Below, piece after piece: positions 38,578 through 46,600 of a stretch of 64,000 nucleotides of DNA. Below the pieces are notes generated by a model. It was not told where the DNA came from. It did not search any database and was given only the letters and a program-made list of their open reading frames with translations. Source of the DNA: CAWGHZ01 sp963822575 (GTDB taxonomy: Bacteria > Pseudomonadota > Alphaproteobacteria > MPNO01 > DASWLB01); contig CAWGHZ010000002.1 of assembly GCA_963822575.1 (NCBI GenBank), positions 310,001 to 374,000 of the forward strand, in the 5' to 3' direction. How positions within the stretch are numbered: the stretch's first letter is position 1; each line of letters opens with the position of its first letter. A program made the position numbers and the translations under genes.

Positions 38578-39567
38578 GTGGCGGAGAACGATCCGGCGGC
38601 GCCCGCGCCCGCGCCCGTGGCGCACGGCATCGCACTCGCGGCCGGTATGCTCACGCTTTCGGCCCTGTTCTGGGCGGGAAGCGCGGTTACCGGCCGGATG
38701 GCCGCGGGCGCGATCCCGCCGGTCGCGCTGTCGTTCTGGCGCTGGGTGCTGGCCTTCGCTTTGTTCGCGGCTCTCGGCGCGCCCGCCTTTTGGCGCGAGC
38801 GGCGCGCCATCGCCGCCGCGTGGCGGCCGCTCCTGATCCTGTCGCTCACCGGAATCGCCGGCTTCTCCATCCTGTTCTTCGAGGGGCTGCAATATTCGAC
38901 CGCGATCAACGCGTCCCTGTTCGACGCGCTCGGGCCGATGCTGACGCTGGCGCTCGCTTCCGTTGTGCTGCGCACCCCCGCCACGCTCAGCGAGATCGCG
39001 GGCGTCGTGCTGGGCATCGCGGGGGCGGCGACCATCATCTTCCGCGGGCGCGTCGGGGCGTTGCTCGCGCTGCAGGTGAATGTCGGCGACGTGTTCCTGG
39101 TCGCCGCGATGGCGGTCTGGGCTGTCTACACAGTCGCGCTCCGGCGTTATCCGGTCCGGCTCGATTCGCGCGTGGTGATGGCCGTGCTGTCCGGCGTCGG
39201 CTGCGTGATCCTCTTGCCGCTCTATTTACGGGAGCTCGCGCAGGGGCAGAATTTCGCCCTGACCGCGGAGAATATCGGGATCATCGTCTATGCCGGCATC
39301 TTTGCCTCGGCGCTCGCCTATTTGTGCTGGAACAGGGGCGTTGCCGTGGTCGGCCCCGCCAAAGCGGCGCTCGCGCAGTACCTCGTGCCGGTCTTCGGCG
39401 TCGTGCTCGCCATCGTCACGCTGGGCGAGAGGCTGGAATGGTTCCACGTGGCGGGGATGGCGCTGATCTTTGGTGGGATCGGCATGGCGACGATCCCCCG
39501 GCGCAACCGTTCCCGGTCGGGAAACGGAGCGGCGAAGGTCGAAGGACGGCAAAACCCATTGTCGTGA
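38578..39567 (+). CDS. EamA/DMT-family transporter
   Basis: 329 residues with ten predicted transmembrane helices in two EamA repeats (for example LSALFWAGSAVTGRMAAGAI and LGPMLTLALASVVLRTPATL; second repeat GDVFLVAAMAVWAVYTVAL and KAALAQYLVPVFGVVLAIV). This family exports or imports metabolites. The GTG at 38578 was taken as start; an ATG at 38647 is possible. It ends with a basic tail (RRNRSRSGNGA). Located 15 bases after the MetE-like gene, so probably in the same transcript. Confidence 0.82.
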   Translation: MAENDPAAPAPAPVAHGIALAAGMLTLSALFWAGSAVTGRMAAGAIPPVALSFWRWVLAFALFAALGAPAFWRERRAIAAAWRPLLILSLTGIAGFSILFFEGLQYSTAINASLFDALGPMLTLALASVVLRTPATLSEIAGVVLGIAGAATIIFRGRVGALLALQVNVGDVFLVAAMAVWAVYTVALRRYPVRLDSRVVMAVLSGVGCVILLPLYLRELAQGQNFALTAENIGIIVYAGIFASALAYLCWNRGVAVVGPAKAALAQYLVPVFGVVLAIVTLGERLEWFHVAGMALIFGGIGMATIPRRNRSRSGNGAAKVEGRQNPLS

Positions 39568-39637
39568 AGGCCGCGCGCACGGCGTGTTCGGCCGCGCGGG
39601 CGCATGCGATAGTCGCGCCTCCACAGGAGGAGCCACC

Positions 39638-40642
39638 ATGTTTTCCAGGAGAACGGCCGCCCTTGCGGTGGCCCTTGTCGCATGCGCGTTCGCCGCCACC
39701 CCCGCGCGCGCGGCGATGGAGAAGACCTCCATCGCCATGCCGGTGATCAGCGTCACCTTCGCCCCTGTCTATGTCGCGCTCGACAAGGGGATGTGGAAGG
39801 CGCACGACCTCGACGTCACCCTGCATGACATTTCGGGCCTCGGCGCGACCAACGCCATGCTGGCCGGCAGCGTCGATTTCGCCGTCGCGTCCGGCCCGAC
39901 GCTCATCCGGGCCAACATCCGCGGCCAGAAGATCCTGGGGCTCGGGCTGATCGCCAACGGGCTCGCCTTCGACGTGATGATGAGCCGGAAGGCCGCAGAG
40001 GCGGCGCACCTCGCGCCCGAGATGACGCTCGCCGACCGGGTGAAGGCGCTGAAGGGCGCGAAGGTCTCGGTCGACGCGCCGAACACCATCGTCCAGGCCT
40101 TCCTGCGCTATGTCGCGCGCAAGGGCGGCGTGGATCCGGAGCGCGATTTCGTGACCACTCCGATGGCGCCGCCGGCGGCGCTCGCCGCGCTCGGCGCGGG
40201 CGCAACGCAGGCCGCCACCTTCACCTCGCCCTGGCAGTTCATCTCGATGTCGCGCGGCGATTTCAACCTGGCGAGCGGCGTGACCGACGTGCCCGAGCTT
40301 CTGCCCTTCGCGTCGACGGTCACGATCACCCGGCCCGTCGTGTGCGAGAAGAAGCCGACGATCTGCCGGAAGCTGATGGCGGGCTATATCGAGGCGCACA
40401 AATACGTGCACGACCACCCGGCCGAGACGCTGGCGGTGCTGCAGGCGCGCATGCCGCGCTCCAACCCCGCCGAGCTCAAGCAGGCCTACGAGCGGATGGC
40501 GCGCACGACGCCGATGACGCCCGAATTCTCGACCGAAGGGCTGATGCACGCGCAGGAGCTGATGGTGACGGGCGGCATGATCAAGCCCGCGGAGAAGCTC
40601 GTCTCGTTCGATGCCATCTACACGAACAAGTTTTTGAAGTAG
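39638..40642 (+). CDS. ABC substrate-binding protein, NMT1/THI5-like
   Basis: 334 residues with a signal peptide (FSRRTAALAVALVACAFAA, cut near 28) and a periplasmic binding fold typical of the nitrate/sulfonate/taurine and thiamine-precursor class (VYVALDKGMWKAHDLDVTL; AMLAGSVDFAVASGPTLIRA). AGGAGG precedes the ATG. No permease or ATPase gene for this class is adjacent, so it is an orphan component here. Ligand unknown; aromatic or sulfonated carboxylates fit the context. A hairpin follows 11 bases after its stop. Confidence 0.84.
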   Translation: MFSRRTAALAVALVACAFAATPARAAMEKTSIAMPVISVTFAPVYVALDKGMWKAHDLDVTLHDISGLGATNAMLAGSVDFAVASGPTLIRANIRGQKILGLGLIANGLAFDVMMSRKAAEAAHLAPEMTLADRVKALKGAKVSVDAPNTIVQAFLRYVARKGGVDPERDFVTTPMAPPAALAALGAGATQAATFTSPWQFISMSRGDFNLASGVTDVPELLPFASTVTITRPVVCEKKPTICRKLMAGYIEAHKYVHDHPAETLAVLQARMPRSNPAELKQAYERMARTTPMTPEFSTEGLMHAQELMVTGGMIKPAEKLVSFDAIYTNKFLK

Positions 40643-40653
40643 GCGTAGAAAAA

Positions 40654-40682
40654 GTGGGCGCCAAGCCGGTTCAGGCGCCCAC
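40654..40682 (-). terminator. Rho-independent terminator (minus strand), possibly bidirectional
   Basis: Perfect 9-bp stem GTGGGCGCC / GGCGCCCAC with an 11-base loop. On the minus strand it is followed by TTTTT, so it should stop the five-gene operon at 40671-45218. The stop codon of the shifted DUF5677-like frame lies in its loop. On the plus strand it follows the binding-protein gene but without a T-run. Confidence 0.65.
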
Positions 40683-40906
40683 TCCCTCGCTTAAGCGTTC
40701 ATTGTACTCACGCAACCGAGCCCCAATTTCGTCGGGCAGATCGTTCATCTTGAAATAGGTGGCGGTTGGCGTCGCAGCCCAAAGGAACGACAGGCAAGCT
40801 GCATCTAACGTGTCGCGCAAATTAGAAGTATCGCGCTCTCCACTTATCCCTACTACGCTGCCGTCAATGATTTTGGCGTGCCGATTTAAAGCGTTTACGC
40901 TACGTG
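40671..40906 (-). pseudogene. Out-of-frame C-terminal end of the DUF5677-like domain
   Basis: After the stop of the 40895 frame, the next frame continues with convincing protein: SVNALNRHAKIIDG, ISGERDTSNLRDTLDAACL, LWAATPTATYFKMNDLP, ending EYNERLSEGVGA at 40671. This supplies the AHxSxxALxRH ending expected of DUF5677 proteins. A one-base loss (or two-base gain) near 40900-40908 separates the two parts. Either a real frameshift or a sequence error. Confidence 0.6.
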
Positions 40907-42343
40907 CGCGCCATCTCCAGAAAGATAACGAAACAACAAGGTGTACAGCTGTTTATATTGGTTCATTGCAAGTCGCTCGAAATTTATACGATTGAGTTTC
41001 CCTCCCGCTTGGCTAATATTTCTGGCGACCTCCTCTAGAAGCCGAATTGTTTCCTTCGGGAAGGCGGCCTTTAGCTCCCGGTCGTTGAGAACGGCATTGG
41101 CAGCCTTAAGCTTGTGCGCTTGATCATCTTCAACCAAGGCATCTATAAACTTTTCATCCGAAGTGGCGGCACCCAGTGCTATCGCGCTTTCGACGCAAAG
41201 GCGCGAAATCGCCCGAGCCTCTCCAACGAATGCCTGTTCCAGCAGCAAGATTGTCGCTTCTAGAGCGCTCAGGGCATGCATAAACAACAGCTGTATCAAA
41301 AAGGATCGGCGATCTGGCTCTATTGGGAACCTTGCTACCATTGTATGCCCTAGGTGCACAAAGCTATCGGCGAAGCCGAACCAACGCGCAAATTGCGCAT
41401 CTGCTCGCGGCTGCGGAGTTGTTGCGCCTGCACGCTCCTTCGCCCGGGAGCGGGCGAGCTGGACGAGCTGGTCGTTGACGCGCTTGCGCACCGCGGCGGC
41501 GGTCTCGGGGGTCCATTCGTAGAACCCCTTGCCCGTGGACATGCCGAGCTCGCCCTTCTCGACCATTTCGACCAGCAGCGGGCTCGGCTCGGTCGAGCGG
41601 TCGAGCGCCGGGCACATGGTGCGCTGGACATCGAGCGTGATGTTGACGCCGATCAGGTCGGACTGCTCCATCGGGCCGAGGATGCCGAGGCGCGCGCCGA
41701 ACCCGTCCTTCACCACGATGTCGAGCGTCTCGGCGTCGCAGATGCCAGCGGCGACGATGGCGATGGCCTCGCGCTTCATCGCATGTTGCAGCCGGTTGCC
41801 GATGAAGCCCGGCACGTCGCGCTTCACGTGCACCGGCGACTTGCCGCAGGCGGCGAGCATCGCGATGGTCTTCTCGACGGTCGCAAGCGACGTGCGCTCG
41901 GCCTGCACCACCTCGACCAGCGGGATCAGATGCGGCGGGTTCCAGAAATGCGTGCCCACCACGCGGTCGGCCGTCGCCACCTTCTCGCCGATCCGGGTGA
42001 TCGGGAGCGCCGAGGTGTTTGATGCGAGGATGCAGTCGCGCTTCGTCGTCTTCTCCAGCCGAGCGAAGATCTCCTGCTTCAGCGGCAGCTTCTCGGGTGC
42101 CGCTTCGATCACCATGTCGGCGTCGCCGACGGCCTTGTCGAAGTCGGGTTCCAAGGTGACGTTGGCCGCGCCCGCCGGGTCCTGCCCCAACAGCGCGAAG
42201 ATCGCACGAATGCGCTCCGGCGCGGTCTTCAGCACATCCGCGCCGGTGTCGTAGAGCGCGACCTTGTGGCCGCCGGCCGCGAAGATCTGCGCGATGCCGT
42301 GGCCCATCAGCCCCGCGCCGAGAACGGCGATGCGTTCGTTCAT
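40895..42343 (-). CDS. 3-hydroxyacyl-CoA dehydrogenase fused to a DUF5677-like C-terminal region
   Basis: 482 residues. Residues 1-about 305 are a complete 3-hydroxyacyl-CoA dehydrogenase: NAD motif VLGAGLMGHGIAQIF, ASNTSALPI, GTHFWNPPHLIPLVEVV (catalytic His), PGFIGNRLQHAM and STGKGFYEW. Such enzymes normally end there. From about residue 310 (near 41430) base composition drops visibly and an unrelated helical domain follows (LIQLLFMHALSALEATILLL, ISRLCVESAIALGAA, LYTLLFRYLSGDGAHV), resembling DUF5677. Last gene of a tight five-gene operon. The fusion could be a genuine insertion of foreign DNA into the 3' end or an assembly chimera. Confidence 0.82.
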   Translation of the reverse strand: MNERIAVLGAGLMGHGIAQIFAAGGHKVALYDTGADVLKTAPERIRAIFALLGQDPAGAANVTLEPDFDKAVGDADMVIEAAPEKLPLKQEIFARLEKTTKRDCILASNTSALPITRIGEKVATADRVVGTHFWNPPHLIPLVEVVQAERTSLATVEKTIAMLAACGKSPVHVKRDVPGFIGNRLQHAMKREAIAIVAAGICDAETLDIVVKDGFGARLGILGPMEQSDLIGVNITLDVQRTMCPALDRSTEPSPLLVEMVEKGELGMSTGKGFYEWTPETAAAVRKRVNDQLVQLARSRAKERAGATTPQPRADAQFARWFGFADSFVHLGHTMVARFPIEPDRRSFLIQLLFMHALSALEATILLLEQAFVGEARAISRLCVESAIALGAATSDEKFIDALVEDDQAHKLKAANAVLNDRELKAAFPKETIRLLEEVARNISQAGGKLNRINFERLAMNQYKQLYTLLFRYLSGDGAHVA

Positions 42344-42352
42344 CGGTGCGGC

Positions 42353-43180
42353 CTATCCCGCGGTGAAGCCGCCGTCGACGTAGAGCACCTGGCCGGTGGT
42401 GAAGTTCGATGCGGGCGACAGGAGGTAGAGGAGAATCCCCACGAAATCCTCCGGCTCACCGAGCCGGCCGGCCGGGATGCGCGCGAGCGAGCGCGCCTTG
42501 GTCGCCTGGCCCAGCTCGTCGTCGCCGTACATCCAGGCGGTGAGCTTGGAGCGGAACACGGTGGGCGCGATGGCGTTGGCCTGGATGTTGTGCTTCGCGA
42601 GCTCGGTGGCGAGCACGTGGGTCAGCCCGTCGATCCCGCCTTTGGAGATGCAGTAGGCGGTGTAGCCCGAGATGTTGCCGTGCCGGCCGCGCACCGACGA
42701 CATCAGCGCGATCTTGCCGCCGCGCTTCTGCTCGATGGCGCGCCGTGCGTACTCGCGGCATATCAGCCATGTCTGGCGGAGGTTCGCGTCGATCACGTCC
42801 TCCCAGTCGGACTGCGGCATCTCATGGATGAAGCCGGCCTTGTTGTAGCCCGACGCGACGAACAGGCCGTCGACGCCATTATGGCTGTTGCAGGCGAGGT
42901 CCATGATCTGCTTGCAGTCGGCCTCGGTCTTGGGCCTGAGGTTGGCGACGGCGACCTTGCCCTTCTTGAGGCTCTTGATCTCGTCGGCGAGCGCGGCGAG
43001 CTCGTCCTTGTTGCCTCCGGCGACGGTGACGTTGGCGCCCATCGCCGCGCAGACGATCGCGCAAGCGCGCCCGATCGCGCCGGTCGCGCCGGTCACCACG
43101 ATCGAACGGTCCTTGATGTTGAAGACGCTGAGCGGGTTGGTGAACGCCTCGGGCAGCGCGGCTTTCGCTTCGGTCGCCAT
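42353..43180 (-). CDS. Short-chain dehydrogenase/reductase
   Basis: 275 residues. NAD(P) motif VVTGATGAIGRACAIVC (about 28-44), active-site Ser in ALMSSVRGR and the YTAYCISKG pair (Tyr/Lys), C-terminal TTGQVLYVDGGFTAG. Resembles gluconate 5-dehydrogenase/fabG-type enzymes. Start at 43180 lies 2 bases from the cupin stop, and the next gene starts 10 bases on. Probably oxidises a hydroxy intermediate in the operon's pathway. Confidence 0.88.
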   Translation of the reverse strand: MATEAKAALPEAFTNPLSVFNIKDRSIVVTGATGAIGRACAIVCAAMGANVTVAGGNKDELAALADEIKSLKKGKVAVANLRPKTEADCKQIMDLACNSHNGVDGLFVASGYNKAGFIHEMPQSDWEDVIDANLRQTWLICREYARRAIEQKRGGKIALMSSVRGRHGNISGYTAYCISKGGIDGLTHVLATELAKHNIQANAIAPTVFRSKLTAWMYGDDELGQATKARSLARIPAGRLGEPEDFVGILLYLLSPASNFTTGQVLYVDGGFTAG

Positions 43181-43181
43181 G

Positions 43182-43523
43182 TCATTTCTCCGGCGCGGGC
43201 ATGACGACCAGCATGGTCGCCACCCGGTTGGTTCTGTTCACGATCTGGCGCTCCTCGCCGGGCGGGATGTGGCAGGAATCGAGCGGGCCGAGCACGGTGT
43301 CCTTGCCCGCGATCGTCACCGTCACTTCGCCGTCGATGACGACGTAGACGCGCTCCAGGGGCGATGCGCTGTTCTCCGCGCCGCCGCCCGGCAGGAAGTA
43401 GGAGAGCCCGACCGTCACCTTCTTGGTCGGCGACGCCTCCAGCCCCTGCAGGCGGAGCGCCGTCATGTCCCAGTGGCGCGCCGCCTCGTAGGGCTTGGCG
43501 CCGGCGATGCGGGTGACGTCCAT
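43182..43523 (-). CDS. Small cupin protein
   Basis: 113 residues: a single cupin barrel (LSYFLPGGGAENSASPLERV, YVVIDGEVTVTIAG, GPLDSCHIPPGEERQIVN). Of the usual metal ligands only one His (CHIPPGE) and Glu residues are clear, so metal binding is uncertain. One-base gap to the upstream cyclase gene and two to the SDR gene. Possibly an isomerase, lactonase or a regulatory binding subunit of the pathway. Confidence 0.8.
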   Translation of the reverse strand: MDVTRIAGAKPYEAARHWDMTALRLQGLEASPTKKVTVGLSYFLPGGGAENSASPLERVYVVIDGEVTVTIAGKDTVLGPLDSCHIPPGEERQIVNRTNRVATMLVVMPAPEK

Positions 43524-43524
43524 C

Positions 43525-44406
43525 TCAGCTCTCCCCGGTCTCGATGCGGTACTTGCCCTTCGGGTCGACGATCGCGACCACGCGCACGCCGCACCCCTCG
43601 CCCTCCGGCCAGTTCCACGGGAACGCCATGAAGGTGCAGCGCTTGCCGGTCACCTTGTCGATCTCGCCGCCGATGTTCTCGATGCCGGGGATGCCGTTGG
43701 TCATCATGATCTTGTGCGCCGGCTCCCACAGCGGGAAGTCGTCGGCGATGTGGCGCCTGGTCATCGCGTAGTACTCGGCGTCGAGGTGCGGCTGCGCCGG
43801 ACCGGGCCCGTGCGGGCCCAGGAACGTGCCGAGCGGGTGGTCGAGCGCCTGCACGTCGACGCCGACGAGCTTCACCTTGTGCGCGACGATCCACTCCGCC
43901 GCGTCCTTGTACAGCCCGGGCGAGTAGGCGAAGTAGTCCGGGTTGTCGCCCCACTTGCGGTGCGAGCCGGTGTTGATCATCACGATGTCGTTGGGCTGGA
44001 TCTTCGGCCGCGCCCTCTCCAGATCGTCGGCCGTGATGACGCCCCACTTACCCTTGGGGATCGACACCGCGACGCCGGTGCCGAAGAAGCGCCACATGTC
44101 GTACTGGGTGATGGTCGGCTGGTTCTCCAGCACGTGGATCGGCGCGTCCATGTGCGTGCCGCGGTGCATGATGCCCTCGAACTGCTGCACGAAGACGCCG
44201 TCCTTGGCGTGGAACATCAGCGTCTTGGTCGCCAGGTTCGAGCGCGACGGCCATTGCGGCATGCCGTGGCCCCAGCGGTGCGACAGCTCGTAGAACTCGA
44301 GATCGGCGGTGGAGGAGGGCGCGCGGCCGGCGCGGGCGGCGGGCCGGCTCGCCTGCAGCGCGCGGGCGCGCGCGGGCTTCTTCTTCGCGGTCTTGGTGAC
44401 GGCCAT
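43525..44406 (-). CDS. Cyclase/kynurenine formamidase-like hydrolase, metal motif intact
   Basis: 293 residues of the cyclase family (PF04199). The zinc motif HxGTHxDxPxH is complete: MHRGTHMDAPIH. Other landmarks: LEFYELSHRWGHGMPQWPS, VDVQALDHPLGT and MTNGIPGIENIGGEID. Members hydrolyse N-formylkynurenine or isatin or cleave cyclic amides and lactones. An Ala/Arg/Lys-rich N-terminus (residues 1-32) precedes the fold. Start ATG at 44406, 2 bases past the stop of the sister gene. Confidence 0.86.
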   Translation of the reverse strand: MAVTKTAKKKPARARALQASRPAARAGRAPSSTADLEFYELSHRWGHGMPQWPSRSNLATKTLMFHAKDGVFVQQFEGIMHRGTHMDAPIHVLENQPTITQYDMWRFFGTGVAVSIPKGKWGVITADDLERARPKIQPNDIVMINTGSHRKWGDNPDYFAYSPGLYKDAAEWIVAHKVKLVGVDVQALDHPLGTFLGPHGPGPAQPHLDAEYYAMTRRHIADDFPLWEPAHKIMMTNGIPGIENIGGEIDKVTGKRCTFMAFPWNWPEGEGCGVRVVAIVDPKGKYRIETGES

Positions 44407-44408
44407 GA

Positions 44409-45218
44409 CTATCTCCGCTTGCCGGTTTCGACGCGGTACTCGCCCGAGGGGTCGCAGATCGCGACCAGCCGGACCACGCAGGCGTCGCCCTCGAACCAGC
44501 GCCACGGGTAGGCGTGGAAGGTCAGGCGCTTGCCCGTCACCTCGTCCACGTCGCCCCCGACGTTCTCGATGGTGGGGATGCCGGCCGCCAGCAGCGTCTT
44601 GTGCGCGACGTTCCACTCCGGGAAGTCCTTCAGCGCGTCGCGCCCGGTGGCCTTCTTGTATTCGGGCGCGATCTTCTTGATTTGCGGCCCGTTGCGGTGC
44701 GGCCCGAACGAGGTGGCGAGCGGATGGTCGATCTCGGCCGTGTCGACGCCCACCAGCTTGACCTTGCGCTTGACCAGCCATTCGGCCGCGTCCTTGGTCA
44801 TGCCCGGCGCGTAGCCGAAATATTCCTGGCTGTCCGAGTATTTGTGATGCCAGCCGGTATTGATCAGCACGATGTCGCCCGGCCGGATCGCGGGCTTCGC
44901 CGCCTGCAGGTCCTTTGCGGTGATCTTCTCCCACTTGCCCTTGGGCAGGTCGACCACGACGCCCGAGCCGAAGAACCGCTCGGCCGCCAATTCGCCGATG
45001 CCCTGGGCCATCGGCACCAGGTGGATCGGCGCGTTGGCATGGGTCGAGCAGTGGAAGATGGTGACCACCTTGGACGTCATCACGCCGTGCTTGGCGTGAT
45101 AGGTGAACCGCTCGATCTTGACGTCCTCGTAGCCGGGATAGGTCGGGATGTTGTAGCCCCAGGGCTGGCTGAGGTCATAGAACTCGAGCCCGGTGCCGGG
45201 CTCGATGATCGCTGGCAT
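44409..45218 (-). CDS. Cyclase-family hydrolase paralogue with altered metal motif
   Basis: 269 residues, first gene of the minus-strand operon; start at 45218 with AGGAA upstream. Clearly homologous along its length to the 43525-44406 product, but the motif reads FHCSTHANAPIH: Gly becomes Ser and the metal-binding Asp becomes Asn. The His ligands remain. Either the pair form a heteromer with one active subunit or this enzyme uses a different site. No family member with this exact change is known to me. Confidence 0.84.
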   Translation of the reverse strand: MPAIIEPGTGLEFYDLSQPWGYNIPTYPGYEDVKIERFTYHAKHGVMTSKVVTIFHCSTHANAPIHLVPMAQGIGELAAERFFGSGVVVDLPKGKWEKITAKDLQAAKPAIRPGDIVLINTGWHHKYSDSQEYFGYAPGMTKDAAEWLVKRKVKLVGVDTAEIDHPLATSFGPHRNGPQIKKIAPEYKKATGRDALKDFPEWNVAHKTLLAAGIPTIENVGGDVDEVTGKRLTFHAYPWRWFEGDACVVRLVAICDPSGEYRVETGKRR

Positions 45219-45342
45219 GTTGCGTTCCTGATTGGCTGATTTGCGCTTAGGTAACTGCCCGTGCCAAATCTCGTCAAGGGAAACGTCCCGAAGTTGCCGT
45301 GCCGGGGCGCGAGTGCTAGACGAAAGCGACGCGGGAGGGACG

Positions 45343-46542
45343 ATGGCGACGGCAGGAAGCGACACCTCAGTGCAGCTCAAGGCGGAGGATTACATCGCCC
45401 GCGCGAAGGCGCTGGCGCCGGCGCTGCGCGCCCGGTCGGAGGCGACCAACGCCGCCCGGCGCGTCCCGGCGGAGACCATCGCCGAGCTGAAGGACGCGGG
45501 CCTGTTCACCCTTCTGCAGCCGAAGCGCTATGGCGGCAGCGAGATGGGCCTCGTGCCTTTCCTCGACTGCGTCACCGCGCTTGCCGCGGGGTGCGGCTCG
45601 GCCGGCTGGGTATTCTCGGTGGTGTCGATCCACCAGTTCCATCTCGGCCTGTTCCCGCGCGCGGCGCAGGACGACGTGTGGGGCGCCGACCCGCGCGCCC
45701 TCCTGGGGTCGAGCTACATGCCGGGCGGGCGCGCCACCCCCGCGCCGGGCGGCTATCGGCTCACCGGCAAGTGGAAATTCTCGTCCGGCTGCCACAACGC
45801 CGACTGGTTCATCGTCGGTGGGCTGGTCGAAGGCGCGGAGGGCAAGCCGCTGGCGCCATGGTACTTCCTGCTGCCGAAATCGGACGTCGCGATCGTCGAC
45901 AACTGGGACACGATCGGGCTATCCGGGACCGGCTCCAACGACCTCGCCATCCACGACGCATTCGTGCCGGCGCACCGCGTGCTTCTGATGCAGGAGGCGT
46001 ACGACGGCGTCTCGCCGGGGTCCCAGGTCAACGACTATGCGCTCTACCGCATCCCGATGATGTCGGTCTTCCCGCTTTGCCTGTCCGCGCCGGGCGTCGG
46101 CGTCGCCAAGGGCGCGATCGAAAGCTACGTCGCCCTGATGGAAAGCTTCACCACACGCGGGCGCGGCCAGACGGTCGCCGACTTCCCCACCAGTCAGATG
46201 CGCCTTGCCGACGCGTCGGCCCTAGTCGAGTCCGCTGAACTCCTGCTGCAGCGCGACGTACGCGACACGATGGAGACGGCGATCGCCGGGCGCACGCTCA
46301 CGATGCAACAGCGCGTGCGCAACCGGCGCGACCACGCCTTCGCCGCGGACCAGGCGATGCGCGCCGTCGACCTTCTGTTCAAGATGACCGGCGGGGGCGG
46401 GCTGCACAATGGCGACCCGCTGCAGCGCGCGTTCCGCGACGCGCACGCCATCGCCCACCACATCGCCAACAACTGGGACATTGCCGGCCAGCTCTACGGA
46501 GCGGTGATGCTCGGCCGCCCGCCTCCGTCGCCCACTTACTGA
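45343..46542 (+). CDS. Acyl-CoA dehydrogenase-fold flavin monooxygenase/oxidoreductase
   Basis: 399 residues of the group D flavin monooxygenase type (HsaA, HpaB, DszC relatives): N-terminal helical domain (ETIAELKDAGLFTLLQPKRY), beta domain (YRLTGKWKFSSGCHNADWFI), C-terminal helices (MTGGGGLHNGDPLQRAFRDA). Uses FMNH2 or FADH2 from a separate reductase to hydroxylate an aromatic substrate; no reductase gene is adjacent. A true acyl-CoA dehydrogenase is less likely because the catalytic Glu region differs. GGGAGGG precedes the ATG at 45343. Divergent from the cyclase operon (124 bases between starts). Confidence 0.83.
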   Translation: MATAGSDTSVQLKAEDYIARAKALAPALRARSEATNAARRVPAETIAELKDAGLFTLLQPKRYGGSEMGLVPFLDCVTALAAGCGSAGWVFSVVSIHQFHLGLFPRAAQDDVWGADPRALLGSSYMPGGRATPAPGGYRLTGKWKFSSGCHNADWFIVGGLVEGAEGKPLAPWYFLLPKSDVAIVDNWDTIGLSGTGSNDLAIHDAFVPAHRVLLMQEAYDGVSPGSQVNDYALYRIPMMSVFPLCLSAPGVGVAKGAIESYVALMESFTTRGRGQTVADFPTSQMRLADASALVESAELLLQRDVRDTMETAIAGRTLTMQQRVRNRRDHAFAADQAMRAVDLLFKMTGGGGLHNGDPLQRAFRDAHAIAHHIANNWDIAGQLYGAVMLGRPPPSPTY

Positions 46543-46600
46543 AGCATTTTCCGCTTGCGCGGGATCGCGCCAGCCCCGCCTGATCGAAAAACGCCCTTGG

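Noticed and set aside
40759..40995. A 78-codon plus-strand frame in the low-GC patch
   Set aside because: It is antisense to the out-of-frame DUF5677-like ending, which reads as real protein; the plus-strand product has no features.
40671..41430. The low-GC patch as an insertion sequence
   Set aside because: No transposase, terminal inverted repeats or target duplication could be seen at the edges.
45343..46542. Calling this gene a classical acyl-CoA dehydrogenase of beta-oxidation
   Set aside because: The N-terminal and C-terminal patterns fit flavin monooxygenases of the HsaA/HpaB type better, and the neighbourhood is aromatic catabolism; the catalytic Glu of acyl-CoA dehydrogenases was not found where expected.
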